Source of the DNA: an uncultured Collinsella sp.
Lineage (GTDB): Bacteria > Actinomycetota > Coriobacteriia > Coriobacteriales > Coriobacteriaceae
Direction: 5' to 3'
NCBI GenBank assembly: GCA_900545075.1
Contig: UQXT01000064.1
Span: forward strand, 1-11,207
Length of the DNA stretch: 11,207 nucleotides
The notes below the pieces were generated by a model. It was given only the letters and a program-made list of their open reading frames with translations, was not told where the DNA came from and made no database searches. The translations under genes and the position numbers were made by a program. This document shows, one piece after another, positions 1 to 7,919 of this stretch (position 1 is its first letter; each line of letters begins with the position of its first letter).

Positions 1-10
1 TCCGCAGGAC

Positions 11-55
11 GCAAGAAGCCCTCGCCGCACGAAGTGCGCAGCGAGGGCTTCTTGC
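11..55 (-). terminator. Long hairpin after the glycyl-radical gene, probable transcript end
   Basis: Arms 11-25 and 41-55 pair perfectly over 15 bp (GCAAGAAGCCCTCGC with its complement). An inner 5-bp CGCAC/GTGCG stem closes on a GAA triloop, with a 2-nt bulge. It lies about 65 bp past the stop codon of the small PFL gene, so it probably ends or protects the 3' end of that mRNA. No T-run follows on the minus strand, so it is not a textbook intrinsic terminator. Smaller dyads at 56-69 (ATGTCC/GGACAT) and 71-88 (TTTGGG/CCCAAA) lie between it and the gene. Confidence 0.6.
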
Positions 56-120
56 ATGTCCGAGGACATTTTGGGAGGTAGCCCAAACAGCCCCGGCGAT
101 CCTGCAGGAGTTAAATCCCT

Positions 121-372
121 TTAGAACTTGTCGTGGAAAGTACGCGAAATGACCTCGTCCTGCTGCTCCTTGGTGAGCGTGTGGAAGTTCACGGCATAGC
201 CGGAAACGCGGATGGTCAGCTGCGGGTACTTCTCGGGGTGAGCCTGAGCGTCGAGCAACGTCTCACGGTTGAAGACGTTGATGTTCAGGTGGTGGCCACC
301 CTTCTCGGCGTAAGCGTCGAGCATGTGGACCAGGTTATCGGCCTGAGTCTCGGAAACTTCAGAAACCTTCAT
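121..372 (-). CDS. grcA: Stand-alone glycyl-radical domain of pyruvate formate-lyase (GrcA/YfiD-like)
   Basis: An 83-residue protein that matches the last part of pyruvate formate-lyase and little else. It contains HLNINVFNRETLLDA (28-42), PEKYPQLTIRVSGYAVNF (46-63) and the end TKEQQDEVISRTF (67-79). Gly58 in RVSGYAV is the residue that PFL-activating enzyme converts to the glycyl radical (Gly734 in E. coli PFL). The start was chosen at 372 because GAAGGAG sits 7-8 nt upstream; an in-frame ATG at 417 would add 15 residues and has no such site. E. coli GrcA is about 127 residues with a variable N-terminus, whereas this protein is only the domain. The upstream pflB product stops just before this domain, so I infer that the two polypeptides assemble into one enzyme and that this is not merely a repair spare. 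No activating enzyme gene is visible in the window. Confidence 0.9.
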   Translation of the reverse strand: MKVSEVSETQADNLVHMLDAYAEKGGHHLNINVFNRETLLDAQAHPEKYPQLTIRVSGYAVNFHTLTKEQQDEVISRTFHDKF

Positions 373-395
373 AATGTGTCTCCTTCGATCGATAG

Positions 396-415
396 GCGCC
401 GGCCGAAACCGGCGC
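396..415 (-). promoter_or_regulatory. GC-rich hairpin in the grcA leader
   Basis: GCGCCGG (396-402) pairs with CCGGCGC (409-415) across a 6-nt loop. On the minus strand it ends 9 nt before the GAAGGAG ribosome binding site (380-386). It could shield the 5' end of a short grcA transcript, mark an mRNA processing site between the two PFL genes, or act as a weak terminator for pflB readthrough. No T-run follows. The choice between these is inference. Confidence 0.4.
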
Positions 416-431
416 ACTAATCAGTAATCGT

Positions 432-456
432 TATTGTTAGTATAGCACTAACAATA
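432..456 (-). promoter_or_regulatory. Perfect palindrome overlapping an extended -10 promoter for grcA
   Basis: TATTGTTAGT (432-441) and ACTAACAATA (447-456) are perfect 10-bp inverted arms around a 5-bp centre. Read on the minus strand, the centre holds TGC-TATACT (439-447), an extended -10 element whose start point would fall near 432. The palindrome would therefore cover about -24 to +1, a classic repressor position. There is no good -35, which is usual for extended -10 promoters. It begins right after the pflB stop codon. The AT-rich palindrome stands out in GC-rich surroundings. I do not recognise the binding protein. Confidence 0.5.
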
Positions 457-457
457 G

Positions 458-2509
<2,052 letters not shown>

Positions 2510-2739
2510 TGTGTAACCACGCTCCTAGTTACGTGTAATGCGGCGCTCTCTCACACCGCTGCTTATTGAATTCTTGAATTTTCGGCTTGCACTACCGGCT
2601 TCTTCCGTTCTTCACCACATGTTGGTGCAGGGAAAAACGTTTGTCCACCTTGGAACTGCAACCCAAAACCCAAGATTTCACCCGTTTGAGAAGGATAACA
2701 TAGCGACCCTCTCCATCTGGGCTGTTATATGTTTCTTTT

Positions 2740-2748
2740 TTTATATCA
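2740..2748 (-). promoter_or_regulatory. Extended -10 promoter, likely for pflB
   Basis: On the minus strand this reads TGA-TATAAA, an extended -10 with five of six consensus bases. A weak TTGTAA lies 15 bp upstream as a possible -35. Transcription would start near 2733 and give a 5' leader of about 220 nt before the pflB start codon. It is the best promoter-like sequence I can find in the region, but nothing else confirms it. Confidence 0.4.
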
Positions 2749-2904
2749 TAAGGGCGTTTTTTACAAACCCGCAGGAAATGCGAGCGCGAACAACTACCGT
2801 TCACCGATTTGTATGTTATTTTTCCTTGCCTTTGTACGACGTTCGCTCTAGGTGTTATGCCAGCTTTAGCAGGGTAAAGTGTCTCAGAGACCCTACAGAA
2901 ACTG

Positions 2905-2938
2905 CAGGGCGGCCACGGGATCCCCCGTGGCCGCCCTG
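2905..2938 (-). terminator. 15-bp perfect hairpin downstream of kdgT
   Basis: CAGGGCGGCCACGGG (2905-2919) pairs perfectly with 2924-2938 around a 4-nt loop. It begins about 40 nt after the kdgT stop codon on the minus strand and should end that transcript before the pflB control region. The minus-strand sequence after the stem (CAGTTTCTGTAGG) has only a short T-run. On the plus strand a TTTTT run occurs 12 nt downstream (2951-2955), too far to be typical. Confidence 0.6.
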
Positions 2939-2976
2939 TGGCGTAGCTAGTTTTTAGCTTTGATTGCCGCTTGGCA

Positions 2977-3996
2977 TTAGGCGGCTGCGGCGGCCTTGTC
3001 GGTCGTTGCCTTGCTATCGCCGTTGCCCTGGCCCTCAAAATGCTTGTAGCACCAGCTGGTGACCAGCGGGGTCAAAATAGCCGTCACGATTGCGCAGGCA
3101 GCAACCTGTGCCGTAGCCGTCGCGAGCACGGCGCCGCCGTACATGGCCCCGTTGACGCTTGCCATGGCAGCAGGCGTGGCCACATTGGCTCCGGCGCAGC
3201 TCGAAATGGCCGCACCTGCGACACCCGTACCGCCCGTGAGCTTATCGACCGCGATGACGGGAATTGCAAAGACCACCGAGCAGATCACGCCGAGCAGAAT
3301 ACCGGGAAGACCGCCATTAATGAGCTGGCCAAAGGTCATGGTCGAGCCCATGGCAAAGAAGACGAGCACGATGATGGCGGAAAGTGCCGGTGCCATCATC
3401 TTCTTAAAGCTCGGGAAGAGGTTGCCCAGAATAATGCCGACGACGATCGGCAGGATGGCGCCCACGAGCGACCAGCCGATCGGAGCCTGACCGGCAGCGC
3501 CGAGCACGATCATCGTGACCGGAGGGCCGACAACCAGCGTGGTGATGGCGACGGCGCCACGCTCGGCCTCATTGCCCATGGTGCCCATCAGACCAGCGTA
3601 CATAGCGTTGTTGGCGCCGGTGCAAGCCGCCAGCATCACCATGGCAGAGATGCCAAACAGGTTGTCGTTGAACACATAAAGGATGAGCAGCGACACGGCA
3701 ACGACCACGATCTGCTTGACGGCGATGATGATGGCGCCGCGTGCAGCGGCGGCAGGAGCACTCTTAAACGAAATCGTCGTACCGACGATGAGCAAAAAAG
3801 CGCCCACGAGCGGGCCTGCGCCCTGCTGGGTCATACCAAGCGTAAAGCTGCCGAGCGTTTTGAACAGGTCGGGGAATAGCGTGTTGAGCAGGCAGCCCAG
3901 CAAAAGCGGCACCAAAATATTGGCACCCGGGATGGAGGACATCTTAAAGAACGGCTCCTTTGCCGCCGGCACCTCCACCGCAGTCGATTCACTCAT
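2977..3996 (-). CDS. kdgT: 2-keto-3-deoxygluconate permease (KdgT family)
   Basis: A 339-residue, very hydrophobic inner-membrane protein with about ten predicted membrane segments. It resembles the KdgT family: near the N-terminus SIPGANILVPLLLGCLLNT and GSFTLGM, mid-protein VVGPPVTMIVLGAAG, later GLPGILLGVICSVV, DKLTGGTGVAGAA and SSCAGANVATPAAMA. E. coli KdgT imports 2-keto-3-deoxygluconate from pectin and uronate breakdown by proton symport; the substrate here is inferred from family. The start at 3996 is chosen over an in-frame ATG at 4017 because AAAGGAG lies about 8 nt upstream of it. The C-terminus ends in a short polar, alanine-rich tail (KATTDKAAAAA). It lies 108 bp downstream of the SDR gene in the same direction, with a hairpin in the gap. 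No KDG kinase or aldolase is present in the window. Confidence 0.85.
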   Translation of the reverse strand: MSESTAVEVPAAKEPFFKMSSIPGANILVPLLLGCLLNTLFPDLFKTLGSFTLGMTQQGAGPLVGAFLLIVGTTISFKSAPAAAARGAIIIAVKQIVVVAVSLLILYVFNDNLFGISAMVMLAACTGANNAMYAGLMGTMGNEAERGAVAITTLVVGPPVTMIVLGAAGQAPIGWSLVGAILPIVVGIILGNLFPSFKKMMAPALSAIIVLVFFAMGSTMTFGQLINGGLPGILLGVICSVVFAIPVIAVDKLTGGTGVAGAAISSCAGANVATPAAMASVNGAMYGGAVLATATAQVAACAIVTAILTPLVTSWCYKHFEGQGNGDSKATTDKAAAAA

Positions 3997-4053
3997 ATAT
4001 ATCTCCTTTGGATGCATGCGAATCGTAGCCGCACGCGCCTATATCAGAAAGAA

Positions 4054-4085
4054 GGCGACGGTCCCGAGTCGCAGGAGCCGTCGCC
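4054..4085 (-). terminator. Hairpin between the SDR gene and kdgT, possible partial terminator
   Basis: GGCGACGG (4054-4061) pairs perfectly with CCGTCGCC (4078-4085). A further TCC/GGA extends the stem past a 1-nt bulge. On the minus strand it lies 20 nt past the SDR stop codon and is followed by TTCTTTCT, a weak T-rich tail. It could reduce readthrough into kdgT or protect the SDR mRNA 3' end. Confidence 0.5.
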
Positions 4086-4104
4086 GAATAATCGTCGTGG
4101 GGTA

Positions 4105-4854
4105 TTACCAGTCCAGGACGATGCCGCCGTCGCAGTCGCCGATCTCGCCGTTCACGAAGCTGGCGAGGTCGGAAGCGAAGAACAGCACCATCTGCGCAGG
4201 CTCGCTGGCCTGGGCAGCGCGGCCCAGAGGAATACCGTTGATGATGCGCTGAGAGTTCTCGTCAGAGAGAATCGAGGTCATATCGGTCAACGTGAGCGAC
4301 GGGCACACGGCGTTGCAGCGAACGCCAAACTTGCCGCCCTCCTTGGCGACCGCCTTGGTAAGGCCGTTGACACCGGCCTTGGAGCTCGCGTAGGCAGCGG
4401 TGCCAAGCAGGCCGCCGCCGATCTTGCCAGCAACGGAGCTCACGTTGACGATAGTGCCGGCATGCGCCGCCTTAAAGTGCGGGTACACGGCGTTCATCAT
4501 AGTGAAGGTACCGTTGAGGTTGATATCGATAGTGCGGCGCCACTCGGTGTCATCGATCTCGTCGAACTTCTTGGTGCTGATGACGCCAGCGCAGTTAATC
4601 AAGATGTTGGTTTGCGGCAGGTCCGTAAAAATCTGCTCGACGGTCTCGCGCGCCTTGGGCGCATCGGCGACATCGAGCTGATAGAACTTGTTGCCCTCGC
4701 CAAGCTCGGCCACTGCGGCCTCGCCCTTAGCAGCGTTCCTTGCGATGAGCGCGACATGTCCGCCGCCCGCGACGATGCCCTTGGCGATCTCGAGGCCAAT
4801 GCCCTGAGTGCCGCCCGTGACAATCGCGGTCTTGCCCGTGAAGTCAAATGCCAT
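4105..4854 (-). CDS. Short-chain dehydrogenase/reductase (SDR), probable sugar-acid or polyol dehydrogenase
   Basis: A 249-residue classical SDR, the usual length. It has the nucleotide-binding TGGTQGIG (13-20), the NCAG form of the NNAG motif (87-90), and the catalytic set Asn112, Ser140, Tyr155 and Lys159 (YASSK). It should perform NAD(P)-linked alcohol/ketone oxidoreduction in the cytoplasm. Its place upstream of a KdgT-type permease suggests a sugar-acid substrate, as for KduD (2-dehydro-3-deoxygluconate 5-dehydrogenase) or gluconate 5-dehydrogenase, but sequence alone does not settle it. The start at 4854 places MAFDFTGKTAIVTGG at the N-terminus as expected; AAGGGGG lies 8 nt upstream. 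A better AAGGAGA site lies further upstream, facing an in-frame ATA codon (4870-4872). It is transcribed divergently from the MarR/ABC operon. Confidence 0.85.
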   Translation of the reverse strand: MAFDFTGKTAIVTGGTQGIGLEIAKGIVAGGGHVALIARNAAKGEAAVAELGEGNKFYQLDVADAPKARETVEQIFTDLPQTNILINCAGVISTKKFDEIDDTEWRRTIDINLNGTFTMMNAVYPHFKAAHAGTIVNVSSVAGKIGGGLLGTAAYASSKAGVNGLTKAVAKEGGKFGVRCNAVCPSLTLTDMTSILSDENSQRIINGIPLGRAAQASEPAQMVLFFASDLASFVNGEIGDCDGGIVLDW

Positions 4855-4915
4855 GACTCCATCCCCCTTTATGTAAGGTGTCTCCTTGCGGGAAGTTGGA
4901 GCATCGCACGTGGCG

Positions 4916-4997
4916 ATTATATGAGTCCCAGTCGTCATGGTGGTGACAACCCCTCGCCTAACCGCGGGCATAATAGTTCTTTAAAACGCTTCAGCAA
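4916..4997 (-). promoter_or_regulatory. Two candidate promoters for the SDR-kdgT unit
   Basis: The distal candidate is TTGCTG (4992-4997), a 16-bp spacer, and TATTAT (4970-4975). The proximal candidate is a perfect TATAAT (4916-4921), but it has no good -35 at the right distance (the nearest, TTGTCA, is 22 bp away). Between them lies the dyad at 4931-4950. Start points would be near 4963 and 4909. Both are predictions from sequence pattern only. Confidence 0.35.
4931..4950. promoter_or_regulatory. Imperfect dyad, candidate operator for the SDR promoter
   Basis: GTCGTCA (4931-4937) and TGACAAC (4944-4950) form a 7-bp inverted repeat with one mismatch and a 6-bp centre. It ends 9 bp upstream of the TATAAT on the minus strand, where the -35 region would be. 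That is a fitting position for a sugar-acid-responsive repressor or activator. The binding protein is not identifiable here. Confidence 0.35.
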
Positions 4998-5001
4998 TTG
5001 A

Positions 5002-5033
5002 ATTATTTTAAGTCTTAATGAGCTCTTAATATT
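5002..5033. promoter_or_regulatory. AT-rich block with TCTTAAT direct repeats in the divergent region
   Basis: TCTTAAT occurs at 5013-5019 and 5024-5030, exactly 11 bp apart (one helical turn). The first copy is part of a perfect TTAAG-T-CTTAA palindrome (5008-5018). The block lies just upstream of the distal SDR promoter and about 75 bp from the MarR start. It could be an activator site or an AT-rich promoter upstream element. Confidence 0.3.
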
Positions 5034-5060
5034 GCCCACTGTATGAGGCCCGCGTATGGG

Positions 5061-5118
5061 GGTATCATCTTTCACCGAAAATAGTTTCTAGTGTTAGGGG
5101 TTTTCGGTGGAAGATACC
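5061..5118 (+). promoter_or_regulatory. 18-bp inverted repeat spanning the MarR gene start codon
   Basis: The left arm (5061-5081, GGTATC..ATC..TTTCACCGAAAA) and right arm (5101-5118, TTTTCGGTGGAAGATACC) are complementary over 18 positions. There is one 3-nt bulge on the left and one T:G pairing; the arms are separated by 19 nt. The right arm contains the GTG start codon (5107) and the loop ends in the AGGGG ribosome binding site. If the -10 is TATCAT (5063-5068), the left arm covers the promoter and the pair is best read as a double operator for autorepression. If transcription starts upstream, it would fold as an RNA hairpin hiding the start codon. Confidence 0.5.
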
Positions 5119-5556
5119 GATTTCCGTGAACTTGGGCGTCAGCTCCTTACCGAGTTCGGCAGCATGCATCAGCGCATTTCGCGCTTTGCGGACAAAGCCC
5201 TCGGCGGCGAGATGGCCGTCATGCGCGCCCTCATGCTCGCTGGCGGTTCGCTCACGCCGAGCGAACTCGCCGATCGCGCCTGGGTCTCGAGCGCCCGCAT
5301 CGCCAATATCCTACGCGCTCTCGAAGCCAAGGGCTGGGTCGAGCGCGAGCACTCAAAGACCGACCGTCGTCGCGTACACGTCACGGTGACCGACAAGGGA
5401 TTCCAGGATCTCGAAATCAAACGACGGGAATTCGAGGAGCGCACCGCGGCCTTCCTCGAGCAGCTCGGCGAAACAGATACCCAAGAGATGGTGCGCCTTC
5501 TAAGACGTGCCAACGAAATTATCGACCGCAATCAAGAAAGGAGAGATGCCGAGTGA
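5107..5556 (+). CDS. MarR-family transcriptional regulator
   Basis: A 149-residue winged-helix repressor, typical length for MarR. The helix-turn-helix covers about residues 50-75 (LTPSELADRAWVSSARIANI, then LRALEAKGWVER). It is followed by the wing with the conserved KTDRRRVHVTVTDKG (about 83-97), and long C-terminal helices form the dimer. The GTG start is supported by AGGGG 6 nt upstream and by the N-terminal helix it gives; the next ATG (5164) would delete that helix. It overlaps the first ABC gene by 4 bp (GTGA), so the two are translationally coupled. MarR proteins next to exporters usually repress their own operon and release it on binding a small, often aromatic or toxic, ligand. That role is inferred from context; the inverted repeat at 5061-5118 is the likely operator. 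Confidence 0.9.
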   Translation: MEDTDFRELGRQLLTEFGSMHQRISRFADKALGGEMAVMRALMLAGGSLTPSELADRAWVSSARIANILRALEAKGWVEREHSKTDRRRVHVTVTDKGFQDLEIKRREFEERTAAFLEQLGETDTQEMVRLLRRANEIIDRNQERRDAE

Positions 5557-7919
5557 GGATTCTCAAGCTCTTTAAAAAGCATGTCCTGGCACTGTTCGCA
5601 GCTATCGTACTTATCGTAATCAGCTGCAACGCCGATCTGGCGCTGCCTACCTATATGAGCGACATCGTCGACGTGGGCGTGCAGCAAGGCGGCATCGCCT
5701 CGCCCGTGCCCGACACCATTCGCGCCGAATCGCTCGACGACCTCGAACTCTTCATGAGCGCCAAGGACGCCAAGGCTGTGGAGGCCGTGTTTAGCAAGGC
5801 GGACAATAACGGCATTCGAACGTACAAGGGCACCGAGGAGGAGCGTGCCGACGGCGGCAAGATTGCCGACATCATGAGCCTGCCCGAGACTGTCGTCCTT
5901 TCGTTCAACCAGGGTATTGACGCCAACTCCATGGGTGACATGATGGGCACGTCCGGTGAGAAAGACAACAGCGGCGCCCAGGCCATGCCCACGCCCGAGC
6001 AGATGGCGGCGATGACGCCCGAGCAACTCGCCGAGATGCAGCAGAAGGCCGCTGCGGCGCAGAACATGCAAAAACAGATTGATGCCGACGGTGGCAAGAT
6101 CACCATGAAGAGCCTGCGTCTAGGCGTTGAAGGCGGCCTAATCGACCAGGGCAAGCTCGTCGAGGGCGCCAACGAAATGGCGGACAAAATGGGCTCCATG
6201 TCGGGCTCCATCGTCACCCAGCGCGCCGTGAGCTATGTACAGGACGAGTACAAGGCGCAGGGCATCGACCCCGCCGACGTGCAGAACGCCTACCTGGGCC
6301 GCATGGCGACCACGATGTTTGGTCTGTGTCTGGTGTCGCTGGTCGCCACCATCCTGACCGGTGCCGTGGCTTCGCGCACCGCCTGCTCCATCGCACGCGA
6401 CCTGCGCCGCGAGACCTTCAACAAGGTTATGCACTTCTCGCCGGCCGAGGTGGGCAAGTTTAGCCAGGCCTCGCTCATCACCCGCTGCACCAACGACATT
6501 CAGCAGATCCAGATGGCCGCAACCCTGTTTATCCGCATGTGCCTGATGGCCCCCGTCATGGGCATCGTCGCCGTCATGCGCGTCCTGGCCAACCATACCG
6601 GCCTAGAGTGGACCATCGCCGTGGCCATCATCGCGGTCTCGGCCGTCGTCGGCGTGCTTATGGGCCTCACTATGCCCAAATTCAAAAAGATGCAGAGCTT
6701 TGTGGACCGCGTGAACCTTACCGCCCGCGAGCTGCTCGACGGCCTGATGCCCATCCGCTCGTTCAACCGCGAGGAGCATGAGCTCGAGCGTTTTGACAAG
6801 GCTTCGCTCGACCTGATGACCACGCAGCTCTACACCAACCGCGCCATGAGCTTTATGATGCCGCTCATGATGCTGGTCATGAATTGCATCACCGTGCTTA
6901 TCGTCTGGTTTGGCGCGCAGGGCGTGTCCGACGGCGTGATGCAGGTCGGCAACATGATGGCGTTTATCTCCTACACCATGCAGATCGTCATGGCGTTTAT
7001 GATCCTCACCATGGTTTCGGTCATCCTGCCCCGCGCCGAGGTCGCAGCCGAGCGCGTGGAAGAGGTCATCACCTGCCCCACGAGCATCAACGACCCCTCC
7101 TCGCCCAAACTGCCCGCGACCAGCGCGTCACGCGGTGAACTCACCTTCCGCGACGTGAGCTTCCAGTATCCCGATGCCCGCGCCGATGTCATCAGCGGCG
7201 TGAACTTCACCACGCATGCCGGTCAGATGCTCGGCATCATTGGCTCCACGGGCTCGGGCAAGTCCACGCTCGTGCAGCTGATTCCGCGCCTGTACGACGT
7301 CACAGGCGGCAGCATTTCGCTCGACGGCATCGACGTGCGTGACATGACCCTTTCCGAGCTACGCCGCCGTATTGGTTATATCCCGCAGCAGGGTCGCCTG
7401 TTCTCGGGCACCGTCGAGAGCAACCTCAAGTTTGCCGGCGATATGGTGAGTGACGAGGATATGCGCCAGGCGGCACGCGTCGCCCAGGCGGAGGACTTTA
7501 TCGCCGAGCGCGAGGGCGGCTACGACTCCCCCATCAGCCAGGGCGGATCCAATGTCTCGGGCGGCCAGCGCCAGCGCCTGGCCATCGCCCGCGCGTTGGC
7601 CAAAAAGCCCGAGGTCGTGGTGTTCGATGACTCGTTTAGCGCCCTCGACTACAAGACCGACGCTCGCCTGCGCGAAGAGCTGGCCAAAAACGTTACTGAC
7701 GCCGCACTCGTGGTCGTGGCCCAGCGCATCGCGACCATCATGCACGCCGACCAGATCATCGTGCTCGATGACGGCCACGTGGTGGGCACCGGTACGCACG
7801 AGGAGCTGCTGCACAACTGCCCGGCATACCTGGAGATCGCACAATCGCAGCTTTCCGCCGAGGAGCTGGGGCTCACCCAAGAAGAAATTGCAGCCGTCAT
7901 GGAAGGAGGCGAGCGCTAA
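5553..7919 (+). CDS. ABC exporter half-transporter with large extracellular insert and degenerate ATPase site
   Basis: A 788-residue type IV exporter half (membrane domain fused to ATPase), about 200 residues longer than usual. TM1 lies at about 11-31 and TM2 begins at about 251. Residues about 47-248 between them should be outside the cell and are Met- and Gln-rich, with a tandem TPEQMAAM/TPEQLAEM at 147-162. The ATPase domain has Walker A GSTGSGKST (564-572), Q-loop Gln612, a canonical signature VSGGQ (668-672) and Walker B VVVFDD (688-693). The catalytic glutamate is replaced by Asp693, and the switch histidine by Gln724 (VVVAQR). These two changes mark the degenerate-site subunit of heterodimeric exporters such as TM287/288. 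The GTG start overlaps the MarR stop codon, with AAAGGAG upstream. Its partner is the next gene. Substrate is unknown; drugs, toxic metabolites or peptides are possible. Confidence 0.92.
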   Translation: MRILKLFKKHVLALFAAIVLIVISCNADLALPTYMSDIVDVGVQQGGIASPVPDTIRAESLDDLELFMSAKDAKAVEAVFSKADNNGIRTYKGTEEERADGGKIADIMSLPETVVLSFNQGIDANSMGDMMGTSGEKDNSGAQAMPTPEQMAAMTPEQLAEMQQKAAAAQNMQKQIDADGGKITMKSLRLGVEGGLIDQGKLVEGANEMADKMGSMSGSIVTQRAVSYVQDEYKAQGIDPADVQNAYLGRMATTMFGLCLVSLVATILTGAVASRTACSIARDLRRETFNKVMHFSPAEVGKFSQASLITRCTNDIQQIQMAATLFIRMCLMAPVMGIVAVMRVLANHTGLEWTIAVAIIAVSAVVGVLMGLTMPKFKKMQSFVDRVNLTARELLDGLMPIRSFNREEHELERFDKASLDLMTTQLYTNRAMSFMMPLMMLVMNCITVLIVWFGAQGVSDGVMQVGNMMAFISYTMQIVMAFMILTMVSVILPRAEVAAERVEEVITCPTSINDPSSPKLPATSASRGELTFRDVSFQYPDARADVISGVNFTTHAGQMLGIIGSTGSGKSTLVQLIPRLYDVTGGSISLDGIDVRDMTLSELRRRIGYIPQQGRLFSGTVESNLKFAGDMVSDEDMRQAARVAQAEDFIAEREGGYDSPISQGGSNVSGGQRQRLAIARALAKKPEVVVFDDSFSALDYKTDARLREELAKNVTDAALVVVAQRIATIMHADQIIVLDDGHVVGTGTHEELLHNCPAYLEIAQSQLSAEELGLTQEEIAAVMEGGER

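Larger units (their letters stand above)
2510..2976. other. 467-bp gene-free region between pflB and kdgT
   Basis: I see no convincing gene here; open frames on both strands look non-coding. It is distinctly more AT-rich than the genes. From right to left it holds a GTCTC-A-GAGAC palindrome (2881-2891), the strong hairpin at 2905-2938, a probable pflB promoter near 2740-2748, and a leader of about 220 nt. The leader carries a CACCA/TGGTG stem (2613-2617 with 2623-2627) and tandem TTGAATTC-TTGAATTT (about 2566-2581). The hexamer TGTTAT or its complement occurs four times (2695, 2723, 2814, 2853). Confidence 0.6.

Noticed and set aside
121..372. Reading the two-gene PFL as a frameshifted pseudogene
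   Set aside because: The parts are separated by 85 bp with stop codon, palindrome, hairpin, ribosome binding site and a start ATG, and both coding parts are fully conserved; a decaying gene would not show this order.
2786..2804. GCGAAC-N7-GTTCAC as a LexA box upstream of pflB
   Set aside because: The spacing is wrong for the actinobacterial or Gram-positive LexA site (CGAAC-N4-GTTCG), and no SOS gene is nearby.
2538..2957. Small open frames on both strands between pflB and kdgT
   Set aside because: They run through the perfect hairpin and the AT-rich promoter region, lack ribosome binding sites and have no coherent protein character.
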